DNA of 33,808 bases, from assembly GCA_001822695.1 (NCBI GenBank), contig MHSF01000026.1:1-33808 (forward strand), in the 5' to 3' direction. Made by a program: the position numbers and the translations under genes. The notes under the pieces are model-generated. The model was not told the DNA's origin. It saw nothing but the letters and a program-made list of their open reading frames with translations, and did no database searches. Numbering within the stretch: position 1 is the stretch's first letter; each line of letters starts with the position of its first letter. The stretch is from Candidatus Taylorbacteria bacterium RIFCSPLOWO2_02_FULL_44_35. Lineage in GTDB: Bacteria; Patescibacteriota; Minisyncoccia; Phycocordibacterales; DSPV01. Shown here piece by piece: positions 1 through 8,869 of the stretch.

Positions 1-22
1 CGCGAAAAATCCGAAACGAAAC

Positions 23-63
23 CCCGCCCGCATTCATTCCCCAGACCCCTTTCTGCGGGCGGG
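23..63. repeat. GC-rich hairpin, 10-bp perfect stem
   Basis: CCCGCCCGCA (23-32) is the reverse complement of TGCGGGCGGG (54-63). Confidence 0.75.
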
Positions 64-137
64 AAATCAGTCGAGGCAAAACGAAAAATCCTTTTCCCCA
101 GAAAATAGCTTTTTCGCTTTGCCGAGTCCGTATTGAA

Positions 138-284
138 GCCCCACCACCTGCCCGAAGCATTGAGGGCAGAGTCCCGCAAAAAATGTTCTCATCCTTTTAG
201 AAGAAAAAACAGGTGCGCGCCAAATCAGAAAAGCGGAGAACATTTTTTTGCGGGACACGCGAGCGGAGCGAGCGGTGGTGGGGC
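138..284. repeat. Nested inverted repeat / multi-stem structure upstream of ftsH
   Basis: Outer GCCCCACCACC (138-148) pairs GGTGGTGGGGC (274-284). Inner GTCCCGCAAAAAATGTTCTC (171-190) pairs GAGAACATTTTTTTGCGGGAC (236-256) with a 1-nt bulge. Small TGCCC/GGGCA hairpin in the left arm. Confidence 0.8.
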
Positions 285-300
285 AATTCATTCAGCGATT

Positions 301-328
301 TTGAAAATAGGTGCGAGCTTGGTAAAAT
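301..328 (+). promoter_or_regulatory. Putative sigma70-type promoter for ftsH
   Basis: TTGAAA (301-306), 16-nt spacer, TAAAAT (323-328), about 20 nt before the ATG at 349. Confidence 0.4.
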
Positions 329-348
329 AGAGACATTACCAACTTATT

Positions 349-2241
349 ATGAAAAAAGAACCGAATAAAATGCCGTTAGGAAATCTTTTGCGAAACGCGC
401 TGGGAGCACTAATGGTTTTTTTCTTGCTGTCAGCTGTTTATTCTTGGTTAGTTGGCGGCACCTCTAATGTGCCAGAGATTTCTTTGTCAGAACTGTCGGC
501 TGATATTACCAAAGGTCTCGTGGCTAAGGTAACCGTTAACGGCGAAGTGGTAGCCATTGATTATGTTGAAGCCGGCAAAGTTGCCCAAACTAAAAAAGAA
601 ACTGGCACTGCCTTGTCGCAAACATTGCTTAATCTCGGGGTGCCGAAAGACAAGTTGGATAAAGTGAATATTAACATTGAAGAACAATCTGGTACTGGCT
701 ATTGGCTGCTCGGCCTAGCGCCATTTCTGTTGCCGATTCTTTTCATCGCTTTTTTCATTTGGTATCTGACGCGGCAGATGCGTGGCGCTGGCATGCAGGC
801 ATTATCGTTCGGCCAATCCAAAGCGCGCTTGACTGCCCCTGATGATCAAAAACAGAAAATCACTTTTAAAGATGTCGCTGGTGTCAAAGAAGCCAAAGAA
901 GAATTGCTGGAAATTGTGGATTTTCTAAAAAGCCCGAAGCGGTTTTTGGAAATCGGCGCGCGGATTCCCAAGGGCGTGTTATTGATGGGGCCGCCGGGCA
1001 GCGGCAAAACCATTCTTTCTCGGGCTGTCGCCGGCGAAGCCGGCGTGCCATTCTTTTCCATTTCCGGTTCGGAATTTGTGGAAATGTTTGTGGGAGTAGG
1101 AGCTTCGCGAGTTCGTGATTTATTCCAGATGGCGAAGAAATCGGCGCCAGCCATTATTTTTATTGATGAGATAGACGCTGTTGGCCGGGTGCGCGGCGGC
1201 GGTTTGGGCGGCGGCAATGATGAGCGCGAGCAGACCCTAAATCAAATTTTGGTGGAAATGGACGGTTTTGAGCCCAATGAAAAATTAATTATTATGGCGG
1301 CGACTAATCGGCCGGATGTTTTGGACCCGGCGTTGTTGCGGCCGGGAAGATTCGATAGGCGAGTGGTCTTGGATTTGCCGGATCGCAACGACCGCGAGGA
1401 AATTTTGAAAATTCATTCCCGCAAAAAACCTTTTGCCGAAGATGTTAATTTGCGCGTAGTCGCCGAACGGACTCCCGGTTTTTCCGGCGCCGATTTGTAT
1501 TCGCTGATGAACGAGGGGGCAATTCTGGCGGCGAGGGAAAACCGCAAAAAGGTCTCCCAATTTGATTTGATTCGGTCCATTGAAAAAGTAATGTTGGGTC
1601 CCGAGCGCAAGAGCCATTTGCTTTCAAAAAAAGAAAAAGAAATTACCGCTTACCACGAGGCCGGCCACGCTTTGGCCGCTTCGGTCCTGCCGTTCGCCGA
1701 CCCGGTCCATAAAATTTCCATCATTTCGCGTGGTCGGGCAGCCGGTTACACTTTGAAATTGCCCATTGAAGATCGGAAACTCCAGTCGCGCCGAGAGTTT
1801 TTGGACGATATTGCCGTTTCTTTGGCCGGTTACTCGGCGGAAAAAATGATTTTTGGCGATTTGACAACTGGCCCTTCCAACGATTTGCAAGTAGCGACCG
1901 GTTTGGCACGGGATATGGTGGCGAAATACGGCATGTCGGAAAAACTTGGACCAATGGCTTTTGAAGGCCAATTGGGTCGGCCAATGTTTGGTTATGGTTT
2001 TGAAGGGGGAGTCGATTATTCCGAAAGATTTGGCGCTGTCATTGACGACGAAGTGGCGCGGATTTTGTCCGAGGCGGAGAAAAAGGCGGAAGAAATTTTA
2101 ACTAAACATCGGCCGACGCTCAACGCCATCGCCACCCGTCTCATTGAAACCGAAACCATTGAACGCGAGGCCTTTGAAAAACTGCTCGTTGCCAACGGCA
2201 TCACACCCAAGCAGAAGCAGGACATTGAGCATCAGGTCTAG
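349..2241 (+). CDS. ftsH: ATP-dependent zinc metalloprotease FtsH
   Basis: Two N-terminal TM segments, Walker A GPPGSGKT, Walker [13 protein letters not shown] region [18 protein letters not shown], zinc motif HEAGH. Confidence 0.98.
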   Translation: MKKEPNKMPLGNLLRNALGALMVFFLLSAVYSWLVGGTSNVPEISLSELSADITKGLVAKVTVNGEVVAIDYVEAGKVAQTKKETGTALSQTLLNLGVPKDKLDKVNINIEEQSGTGYWLLGLAPFLLPILFIAFFIWYLTRQMRGAGMQALSFGQSKARLTAPDDQKQKITFKDVAGVKEAKEELLEIVDFLKSPKRFLEIGARIPKGVLLMGPPGSGKTILSRAVAGEAGVPFFSISGSEFVEMFVGVGASRVRDLFQMAKKSAPAIIFIDEIDAVGRVRGGGLGGGNDEREQTLNQILVEMDGFEPNEKLIIMAATNRPDVLDPALLRPGRFDRRVVLDLPDRNDREEILKIHSRKKPFAEDVNLRVVAERTPGFSGADLYSLMNEGAILAARENRKKVSQFDLIRSIEKVMLGPERKSHLLSKKEKEITAYHEAGHALAASVLPFADPVHKISIISRGRAAGYTLKLPIEDRKLQSRREFLDDIAVSLAGYSAEKMIFGDLTTGPSNDLQVATGLARDMVAKYGMSEKLGPMAFEGQLGRPMFGYGFEGGVDYSERFGAVIDDEVARILSEAEKKAEEILTKHRPTLNAIATRLIETETIEREAFEKLLVANGITPKQKQDIEHQV

Positions 2242-2263
2242 AAAATTCCCAATTCCCAATTTT

Positions 2264-2288
2264 TGCGCGCGCTAGGATTTGAACCTAG
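2264..2288 (-). pseudogene. tRNA 3'-end fragment (T-arm plus 3' acceptor strand)
   Basis: Minus strand CTAGGTTCAAATCCTAG (5-bp T-stem, canonical GGTTCAAATCC) followed by CGCGCGCA; no D-arm or anticodon arm found upstream. Confidence 0.55.
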
Positions 2289-2313
2289 AACCTAAAACTA
2301 GTATGATATCGGC

Positions 2314-2384
2314 GCGCCTATAGCTTAGTGGTAAAGCCGCCGTCTTATACACGGCTGTCGGGGGTCCGATTCCCTCTAGGCGCA
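2314..2384 (+). tRNA. tRNA-Ile with anticodon UAU
   Basis: Hand-folded cloverleaf: GCGCCTA/TAGGCGC acceptor, GCTT/AAGC D-stem, GCCGT-CTTATAC-ACGGC anticodon arm, GGGGG/CCCTC T-stem; discriminator A; no encoded CCA. Confidence 0.85.
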
Positions 2385-2517
2385 ATGTATGTTTGCATCT
2401 AGTAGTTTGTCCGATGGGAGATTTTTGCTACGCGCGCTTGTATTTTGTCGACGGTGTGAATATAATACAACTTATAATCGGAATGTCAGAAGGTTATAGG
2501 TTACAAGATTTAAGAAA

Positions 2518-3447
2518 ATGTTTTGGACCAAAATTAAAAGAGTAATCCGCTGGAGTTTCGCTAGTTTTTGGCGCAACGGTTTCGTGTCGCTGGCGGCGGT
2601 GGCGGTGATGACCGTGACTCTGTTTGTCATCGGTTCGTTAATTTTCACCGGCGCTTTATTGAGGACCTCCATTGAAGCGCTCAAAGACAAAGTGGATGTT
2701 AATGTTTATTTCGTCACTTCGGCGCCGACAGAAGAGATTTTGTCTTTGAAAAAATCACTGGAGGCCTTGCCGGAAGTGGCGAAGGTGGAATATATTTCCC
2801 GCGAGCAAGCGTTGGCGGATTTCAAAAATCGTCACCAGGACGACCAGTTGACTTTACAGTCACTGGGGGAATTGGGCGATAACCCGCTGGGCGCGGTTTT
2901 GAATATTAAAGCCAAAGATGCCACTAATTACGAAAGCATCGCCAAATTTTTGGACCAAGGTAGCCGATTAATTGGTGACGGCAAGATGTCGATTATTGAT
3001 AAGGTGAATTATTATCAGAACAAAGTTGCCATTGATAAATTAATCAGGGTGACTAATTCCGCTCAGACGCTAGGTTTATTTGTGATTTTGTTTTTCGCCG
3101 CCGTTTCCATACTTATCACTTACAATACTATCCGGTTGACGATTTTTATTTCCCGCGACGAAGTGTCGGTAATGCGGCTAATGGGCGCCAGTGGCCGCTA
3201 TATCAGCGCCCGGTTTCTTCTTCAAGCAGCCCTCTACGGCATCGCCGCCGCCGCCATCGCTTTGTTGGTTTTTTACCCGACGACTTATTGGCTCGGTCCC
3301 AAGACCGCCGATTTTTTCTTTGGCGTTAATGTTTTTCGTTATTACTTGGATAATTTTCCGCAAATCTTCCTGCTCATTTTTGGTTCCGGCATTGTCCTCG
3401 GCGTCGTTTCCAGTTTTCTGGCAGTGAGAAGATATTTGAATGCTTGA
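2518..3447 (+). CDS. ftsX: Cell-division ABC transporter permease-like protein FtsX
   Basis: N-terminal TM, FtsX extracellular domain (VDVNVYFV...LPEVAKVEYISREQAL), three C-terminal TM segments with RDEVSVMRLMGAS. Confidence 0.93.
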   Translation: MFWTKIKRVIRWSFASFWRNGFVSLAAVAVMTVTLFVIGSLIFTGALLRTSIEALKDKVDVNVYFVTSAPTEEILSLKKSLEALPEVAKVEYISREQALADFKNRHQDDQLTLQSLGELGDNPLGAVLNIKAKDATNYESIAKFLDQGSRLIGDGKMSIIDKVNYYQNKVAIDKLIRVTNSAQTLGLFVILFFAAVSILITYNTIRLTIFISRDEVSVMRLMGASGRYISARFLLQAALYGIAAAAIALLVFYPTTYWLGPKTADFFFGVNVFRYYLDNFPQIFLLIFGSGIVLGVVSSFLAVRRYLNA

Positions 3448-3878
3448 GTAATGAGTGGTATAGTGTCGTTGTGATAACCAACGAACAAAAAAACAAAATT
3501 GCGGAAATTGCCAAACGCCATAAACTTGCGTTGGTGGTGCTTTTCGGTTCGCAGGCGACCGGACACACTCACAGACGAAGCGATGTGGATATTGGTTATG
3601 TTGCTGATAAAGAGATTGATTATCGTGAGAATTATGAAATATCAATGGAAATGGCGCGAATTTTCAAAAATCCCGATGTGGAACTCGTGAATATTTATAA
3701 TGTTGCTCCCGATTTCAAAAAACAAATTGCCGATACCGGTATAGTTTTGTACGATGGGAACGAATCGGTTTTTGATTTATTTAAAATTCACGCCAATAGG
3801 ATTTACATGGAAACAAAATCATTAAGGGATTATAGATTAACTTACATCAAAAGTTTTTTACAAAGATATGCCCAATAG
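3444..3878 (+). CDS. MNT-type nucleotidyltransferase, HEPN/MNT module antitoxin candidate
   Basis: LFGSQATGHTHRRSDVDIGYV matches the GS-x(n)-DxD minimal nucleotidyltransferase motif. The listed start is TTG; GTG at 3471 is an alternative. Confidence 0.85.
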   Translation: MSNEWYSVVVITNEQKNKIAEIAKRHKLALVVLFGSQATGHTHRRSDVDIGYVADKEIDYRENYEISMEMARIFKNPDVELVNIYNVAPDFKKQIADTGIVLYDGNESVFDLFKIHANRIYMETKSLRDYRLTYIKSFLQRYAQ

Positions 3879-4305
3879 CAATGTGATAAAAAGCAAATTG
3901 GCAGCGATGAGTTCTTACATGGAGGAGCTGATGCCTTTTGTTGAAAAATATCGGCGAGGAGAAATGCCGCTTGATAGTTCCGAAGTACATATTATTGAAC
4001 GAATGTTCCAACTTTTAGCTGATGCGGCGATAGATATCAATACCCACATAATTACCCGTAATAGGTTGGAATCGCCCGATGATTACGAAGGGACTTTCCG
4101 TGTCTTGGGTAAAAGCCGAATAATTCCATTGGGTTTAGGTGAGCAGATTTCCAGCTCGGTTGGTTTACGCAACCGTATGGTTCATGGTTATGAAAAAGTG
4201 CAAAAGAAAAAAATGTTGGACGATATTTCAAACGGTATTGGCCAATATGTGGAGTATATGAAGTATATTATTGAGTATATAGAAAAACAACCACCGGAAA
4301 ATTAG
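3868..4305 (+). CDS. HEPN-domain (HepT/DUF86-like) toxin candidate
   Basis: LRNRMVHGY (Rx4H HEPN motif), all-alpha composition, 11-nt overlap with the MNT gene. Confidence 0.83.
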   Translation: MPNSNVIKSKLAAMSSYMEELMPFVEKYRRGEMPLDSSEVHIIERMFQLLADAAIDINTHIITRNRLESPDDYEGTFRVLGKSRIIPLGLGEQISSSVGLRNRMVHGYEKVQKKKMLDDISNGIGQYVEYMKYIIEYIEKQPPEN

Positions 4306-4314
4306 CAATTAAAA

Positions 4315-4338
4315 AAGCGAGGCGCTCGCGCCTCGCTT
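4315..4338 (-). terminator. Rho-independent terminator for the small minus-strand CDS
   Basis: AAGCGAGGCG-CTCG-CGCCTCGCTT 10-bp stem; the minus strand continues into TTTTTTAA. Confidence 0.75.
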
Positions 4339-4356
4339 GGGAAAATGGGGAAGGAT

Positions 4357-4551
4357 TCAATCCGCTTCGCCGGCTTGACCGTCAATGGGGCCGTCAAATT
4401 TCTGACCACTTCTGCGTCGAGCATTTGCCTCAGACTCTTTGAGTTTTTGCTTCAATTCCCTAAACCGCCGGAGGATTTCGGTTTGTGCTTTAGTTGATTG
4501 CTCAGGGTCTGATGTTAGGTCTAGTAATAGTTCAAGAGGTATGTTTGTCAT
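4357..4551 (-). CDS. Small charged hypothetical protein
   Basis: ORF 4357-4581; the internal ATG at 4551 (MTNIPLELLLDLTSDPEQ...) is a plausible start; has its own downstream terminator. Confidence 0.55.
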   Translation of the reverse strand: MTNIPLELLLDLTSDPEQSTKAQTEILRRFRELKQKLKESEANARRRSGQKFDGPIDGQAGEAD

Positions 4552-4643
4552 AAGCTTTTCTCCATTTCTTATATTAAACATTCATTGTTCAATGTCAACT
4601 CTACAAGTGGGAAATAAATTTGCTACTATTAGGAAAATTTTTA

Positions 4644-6347
4644 ATGAAGAAGAAAAATCACAAATACATTTTCGTTATTGGCGGGGTGATGAGCGGCGTG
4701 GGGAAAGGCGTGGCGGTTTCGGCCATCGGCAAAATTCTTCAAGCCAAAGGTTTTTCGGTTAATCCGGTGAAAGTTGATCCCTATTTGAATGTTGACGCCG
4801 GCACAATGAACCCCACCGAACACGGCGAGGTTTTTGTTTTGGATTCAGGAATGGAATGCGACCAGGATATGGGCAACTATGAAAGATTTATGGAAGTAAA
4901 TTTGGGCAGCGAAGATTACATCACCAGCGGTATGGTTTACAAGCAGGTGATTGAAAAAGAGCGGGCGCTTGGTTATAAAGGAAAATGCGTGGAGGCGATT
5001 CCCCACATTACCGATGAGATTCGCCGGCGGATTGAACGAGCGGCGGAAGTTAGTGGCTCGGATGTTTCCTTGGTTGAAATCGGTGGCACGGTGGGGGATT
5101 ATCAGAATATTATGTTTATTGAAGCGGCGAGGGGTATGAAATTAAAAAATCCCGGCGATGTTTTATTTATTATCGTTACCTATTTGCCGATTCCTAATAA
5201 AATCGGCGAGATGAAGACCAAACCGACCCAAAATGCCGTCCGTCAGCTTAATTCTTACGGTGTCCAGCCAGACATTATTATCGCTCGGAGCGAGGTGGCA
5301 TTGGACGCCAAGCGCAAAGAAAAAATCGCTATTTGGTGCAATGTGCCGGCCGAAGCGGTGGTCTCGGCGCCGGACATTGAAAGCATTTATGAAGTGCCGT
5401 TGAATTTTGAACGCGACAATATCGGCGCTCTAATTTTGGAACGATTGGGTTTGAAGTCGCGAGTGCGCAAAGACGGCTTGGCTAAATGGCGGAATTTCGT
5501 GGCGCGGGTAAAAAATCCTAAGGGCGAAGCAAAAGTGGCGATTGTTGGCAAATATTTTGACAGCGGCGATTTCGTTTTGTCCGACGCTTACATTTCGGTG
5601 ATTGAAGCAATTAAGCACTCGGCGGCGAAACTTGGCATTAAGGCGAATCTGACTTGGCTTAACGCTAAAAAGCTAGAAACGGGCGAGGAAAAAGTAGAAA
5701 CGCTGAAAAATTACGCCGGCGTGATTGTGCCGGGTGGTTTCGGCGAGAGTGGCATTGAAGGTAAACTGGCGGTTATCAAATATTGCCGGGAAAACAAAAT
5801 TCCGTTTCTCGGTTTGTGTTATGGTATGCAATTAATGTGTGTGGAATTTGCGCGCAATGTGTTGGGGCTCAAAGATGCCAACACAACCGAAATCAACCCA
5901 GAGGCGCCGCATAAAATCATTGACATTATGCCGGACCAAAAGAAAAAATTAGCCGAAGGTAATTACGGCGGCTCAATGCGGCTCGGCGCTTATCCGGCGC
6001 AACTTATCCCTGGTACTATCGCGCACCGGGCTTATTCTAATTCGTTGGACTATAAGCTAGAAGTTAAAAGCTACCTGCCCGATGGCAAGGCGAGTAAGCT
6101 GATTAGTGAAAGACACAGACATCGTTATGAAGTGAATCCCGAATATGTTGAAGAATTGAAAAAAAACGGTTTGGTTTTTTCGGGTAAATCACCCGACAAT
6201 AAATTGATGGAAATAGCCGAACTTCCACGCAGGGTCCACCCCTTTTTCCTCGGCACCCAGTTCCACCCAGAATTCAAATCTCGTCCCCTGGCGCCGCATC
6301 CGCTGTTCACGGAATTTTTGAAAGTTTGTGTTAAACTAGGAAAATAA
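4644..6347 (+). CDS. pyrG: CTP synthase
   Basis: KYIFVIGGVMSGVGKGVAVSAIGKILQAKG N-terminus and GATase motif FLGLCYGMQLMCVEFARN. The listed TTG start at 4620 is probably too early. Confidence 0.97.
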   Translation: MKKKNHKYIFVIGGVMSGVGKGVAVSAIGKILQAKGFSVNPVKVDPYLNVDAGTMNPTEHGEVFVLDSGMECDQDMGNYERFMEVNLGSEDYITSGMVYKQVIEKERALGYKGKCVEAIPHITDEIRRRIERAAEVSGSDVSLVEIGGTVGDYQNIMFIEAARGMKLKNPGDVLFIIVTYLPIPNKIGEMKTKPTQNAVRQLNSYGVQPDIIIARSEVALDAKRKEKIAIWCNVPAEAVVSAPDIESIYEVPLNFERDNIGALILERLGLKSRVRKDGLAKWRNFVARVKNPKGEAKVAIVGKYFDSGDFVLSDAYISVIEAIKHSAAKLGIKANLTWLNAKKLETGEEKVETLKNYAGVIVPGGFGESGIEGKLAVIKYCRENKIPFLGLCYGMQLMCVEFARNVLGLKDANTTEINPEAPHKIIDIMPDQKKKLAEGNYGGSMRLGAYPAQLIPGTIAHRAYSNSLDYKLEVKSYLPDGKASKLISERHRHRYEVNPEYVEELKKNGLVFSGKSPDNKLMEIAELPRRVHPFFLGTQFHPEFKSRPLAPHPLFTEFLKVCVKLGK

Positions 6348-6355
6348 TTATTTTT

Positions 6356-6436
6356 TTCCAAAATTTTTTCTTCGGCAATATGATTTTTCGCCAGAAATTT
6401 CAAGGCGGCGGCGGAAAAATCAACATCCCATATCAT
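6356..6436 (-). pseudogene. Truncated RelE/ParE-like toxin remnant
   Basis: ATG at 6436 just after the upstream ORF stop encodes MIWDVDFSAAALKFLAKNHIAEEKILE (RelE-like N-terminus), then runs into antisense pyrG. Confidence 0.5.
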
Positions 6437-6437
6437 A

Positions 6438-6635
6438 TTATATTCGTGCGATATAACTTTTGGCGGTCTTGCGAGTTGGTTTCCCATATTGTCGCTCAAT
6501 TTCTTTTTGTTCTTTATCGGAAACAAATGGCAAAAAAGCGGCGCGGATTTGCGCCAGTTCACTGACCAGCGCTTCACGAATGCTTTCGCGAATTACGCTT
6601 TTGAATTCCTTTTTTGAAACAGTCAAGGTAGTCAT
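6438..6635 (-). CDS. Putative orphan antitoxin-like small protein
   Basis: 65 aa, MTTLTVSKKEFKSVIRESIREALVSEL...; immediately upstream of the truncated toxin-like ORF. Confidence 0.55.
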   Translation of the reverse strand: MTTLTVSKKEFKSVIRESIREALVSELAQIRAAFLPFVSDKEQKEIERQYGKPTRKTAKSYIARI

Positions 6636-6749
6636 AGTGGAATTATAGCGCTATTTTCGTTTTTGTCCAGATTGCGTTTTTGTGTTTTGACGATGGGGAT
6701 TTTGGTGTTAATGTTTTTGGAGAAAAAGTGAATACGGAAAGGCAGAATT

Positions 6750-7094
6750 ATGAAAAGAAAAAAACGGCGATGCCTGTGGTTTATTGAGCCGGAACATCCG
6801 GACACGAATAAGTATGTCTCCAAAGAGCTTGCAGAAAATAAATATGTCAATGAGAGGCCTAATGTGCCGTGCTTTGACGGCGCACCGAGAGTTTTTTGGG
6901 CGGCGACTAGCCTTCGATTTGTTGACCAATTAGCGAAAGCCGGAGAGGCGGCTAATCTTCCGTTCAAACTCTGGCGGCAGATTGGCAACGAACCGGCCAA
7001 ACCTTGGCTGTTTTCTTTGGGCACGGCCAAGAAATGGCTGAGAGTCAAGCGAAGAAGGAAACAAAGTTATCCACAGGTTGGACTTGTGTCCTGA
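6750..7094 (+). CDS. Hypothetical basic protein
   Basis: 114-aa ORF with plausible composition, followed by a strong terminator. Confidence 0.45.
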   Translation: MKRKKRRCLWFIEPEHPDTNKYVSKELAENKYVNERPNVPCFDGAPRVFWAATSLRFVDQLAKAGEAANLPFKLWRQIGNEPAKPWLFSLGTAKKWLRVKRRRKQSYPQVGLVS

Positions 7095-7167
7095 AACCAA
7101 CTGGATATAATTTTAACTGGTTGGTTGTGATATTGATCGCAACTTGCTTAGGATTCATTCGTTGGTG

Positions 7168-7200
7168 GGGTCGGGAGCTTGTCTCTCGACCCTTTTTATT
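7168..7200 (+). terminator. Rho-independent terminator
   Basis: GGGTCGGGAG-CTTGT-CTCTCGACCC followed by TTTTTATT. Confidence 0.85.
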
Positions 7201-7231
7201 TTGTTTTTCTTTTCCGTGTTAAAATGTCAAA

Positions 7232-7765
7232 ATGGATTTGGCGGCGAAAATTGAGGCGATTCTTTTTTGGAAAAGCGAGCCAGTTTCTTTGAAGAAACTG
7301 GCGTTTTGGTTGACTGTGACGAAAAATGAGGTGGAGGAGGCGCTTGGGGTTCTGGAAGAAAAATTGGCCGAGCGGGGCGTGGCGCTTTTACGAAAAGACG
7401 ATGAAGTGGCGTTAGGCACTGCGCCGGCATTGAGTGAATTGATGGCAACGCTAGCCAGAGAAGAATTGGCCGGTGAACTTTCCAAGGCCAGTTTGGAAAC
7501 ATTAACAATCATTCTTTATCGCGGGCCGGTCGGTAAACAGGAAATTGATTACATTCGGGGTGTTAATTCCGGTTACACTTTGCGCGGTTTGTTGATTCGC
7601 GGTTTGGTTGAGCGTTTGGAAAATCCCACTGACCGGCGCACTTACCTTTACAAACCAACCTTTGAACTCTTATCATATATGGGTATCAAGCGGCTTGAAG
7701 AATTACCTGATTATCAAATGGTTAGGGAGGAGATAAAAAATGAAGAATTATCAAATGAAAACTAA
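7232..7765 (+). CDS. scpB: Segregation and condensation protein B
   Basis: AAKIEAILFWKSEPVSLKKLA..., ASLETLTIILYRGPVGKQEIDYIRGVNS..., RGLVERL. Confidence 0.92.
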   Translation: MDLAAKIEAILFWKSEPVSLKKLAFWLTVTKNEVEEALGVLEEKLAERGVALLRKDDEVALGTAPALSELMATLAREELAGELSKASLETLTIILYRGPVGKQEIDYIRGVNSGYTLRGLLIRGLVERLENPTDRRTYLYKPTFELLSYMGIKRLEELPDYQMVREEIKNEELSNEN

Positions 7766-8738
7766 CTGGTGGTCAAAAATTTACCGAGGAATTTCAGCGG
7801 CCTTCCCGGTTATTTTACTTTCGGCCGCGGCCGCGATAATTTTAGTAAATTTGAGTTTGATGTCCGCCATACCGACATTGTCGACTAAATTACCGCCACC
7901 GTCTTTACCCCCCACCCCGAATCCCTTCGATGAGATAAATTTAGAAGCCAAGGCGGCGATTGTTTTTGACGCACTGGAAAATAAAATTATTTACTCGCTG
8001 AACAGCGAAGAACAATTGCCTCTGGCCTCGTTGACGAAGATTATGACCGTGGTTGTGGCGCGGGAAATTTTGCCGGAATACGCGACGGTGACGATTGACC
8101 GCGATTCCGTTAAAAAGGAAGGCGACAGCGGCTTGCGCACCGGCGAAAAATGGCGAGCCCGCGATCTCTTGGATTTTACTTTGCTGGTTTCTTCCAACGA
8201 TGGCGCCGCTTCGTTGGCCGCTGCTGCCGCCGCGGTTTTTGTCGGCACCGGCCAGAATACGGAAGGAGTGGTGAATGAACTGGTTGCCAAAGAAAATCAA
8301 TTTGCCGCAAAAATGAATGAAAAGGCGCGCTCTCTCGGTCTCGCCCAAACCTATTTTCTGAACGAAACCGGTTTGGATCTTCAGCCGCAGGTCAGCGGCG
8401 GCTACGGTTCGGCGCGGGATGTGGCGATTTTGCTTACTTACGCCGCGACCAAATATCCGGATTTATTTGAAGCCACGCGTCAGCCGGTATTTAAGGTTGC
8501 GCCGCTGGACGGTAAAAGTCGGACAGCAAAAAATACTAACGAAGCGGCGGCAAAAATTCCCGGTTTACTTGCTTCCAAAACCGGTTACACTGATTTGGCT
8601 GGCGGTAATCTGGCGGTGCTGTTTGATGCTGGTTTGGGTCACTTAGTGGCGGTTGTGGTTTTGGGTTCCAGCGAGCAAGGTCGATTCAGTGATGTGGAAA
8701 AATTAGCATCCGCTACGATGAGTTTTTTAAATGATTAA
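7740..8738 (+). CDS. D-alanyl-D-alanine carboxypeptidase (serine-type, PBP5/DacA family)
   Basis: SLTKIMT (SxxK), SSNDGAA (SxN), SKTGYT (KTG), N-terminal TM. Confidence 0.92.
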   Translation: MKNYQMKTNWWSKIYRGISAAFPVILLSAAAAIILVNLSLMSAIPTLSTKLPPPSLPPTPNPFDEINLEAKAAIVFDALENKIIYSLNSEEQLPLASLTKIMTVVVAREILPEYATVTIDRDSVKKEGDSGLRTGEKWRARDLLDFTLLVSSNDGAASLAAAAAAVFVGTGQNTEGVVNELVAKENQFAAKMNEKARSLGLAQTYFLNETGLDLQPQVSGGYGSARDVAILLTYAATKYPDLFEATRQPVFKVAPLDGKSRTAKNTNEAAAKIPGLLASKTGYTDLAGGNLAVLFDAGLGHLVAVVVLGSSEQGRFSDVEKLASATMSFLND

Positions 8739-8756
8739 TGATTACGAAATAGCTTC

Positions 8757-8849
8757 AAGAACGAAATTTTAAAAATTCCTTAACCCCAAATTACTCGCTT
8801 CGCTCGTAATTTGGCACGCCCCCGCCTAGAATTTTTAAAATTTGTTCTT
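8757..8849. repeat. Nested inverted repeat upstream of mraY
   Basis: Outer AAGAACGAAATTTTAAAAATTC (8757-8778) pairs GAATTTTTAAAATTTGTTCTT (8829-8849) with a 1-nt bulge; inner CCAAATTAC (8786-8794) pairs GTAATTTGG (8806-8814). Confidence 0.85.
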
Positions 8850-8869
8850 TCCGCCATTTTACCAATTTT

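Noticed and set aside
67-330. ORFs 67..291 (-) and 133..330 (+)
   Set aside because: They cover the nested inverted repeats; no protein family features
487-2225. Antisense ORFs inside ftsH
   Set aside because: Shadow ORFs opposite a clearly conserved gene; the same applies to antisense ORFs in pyrG, murG, copA and prfB
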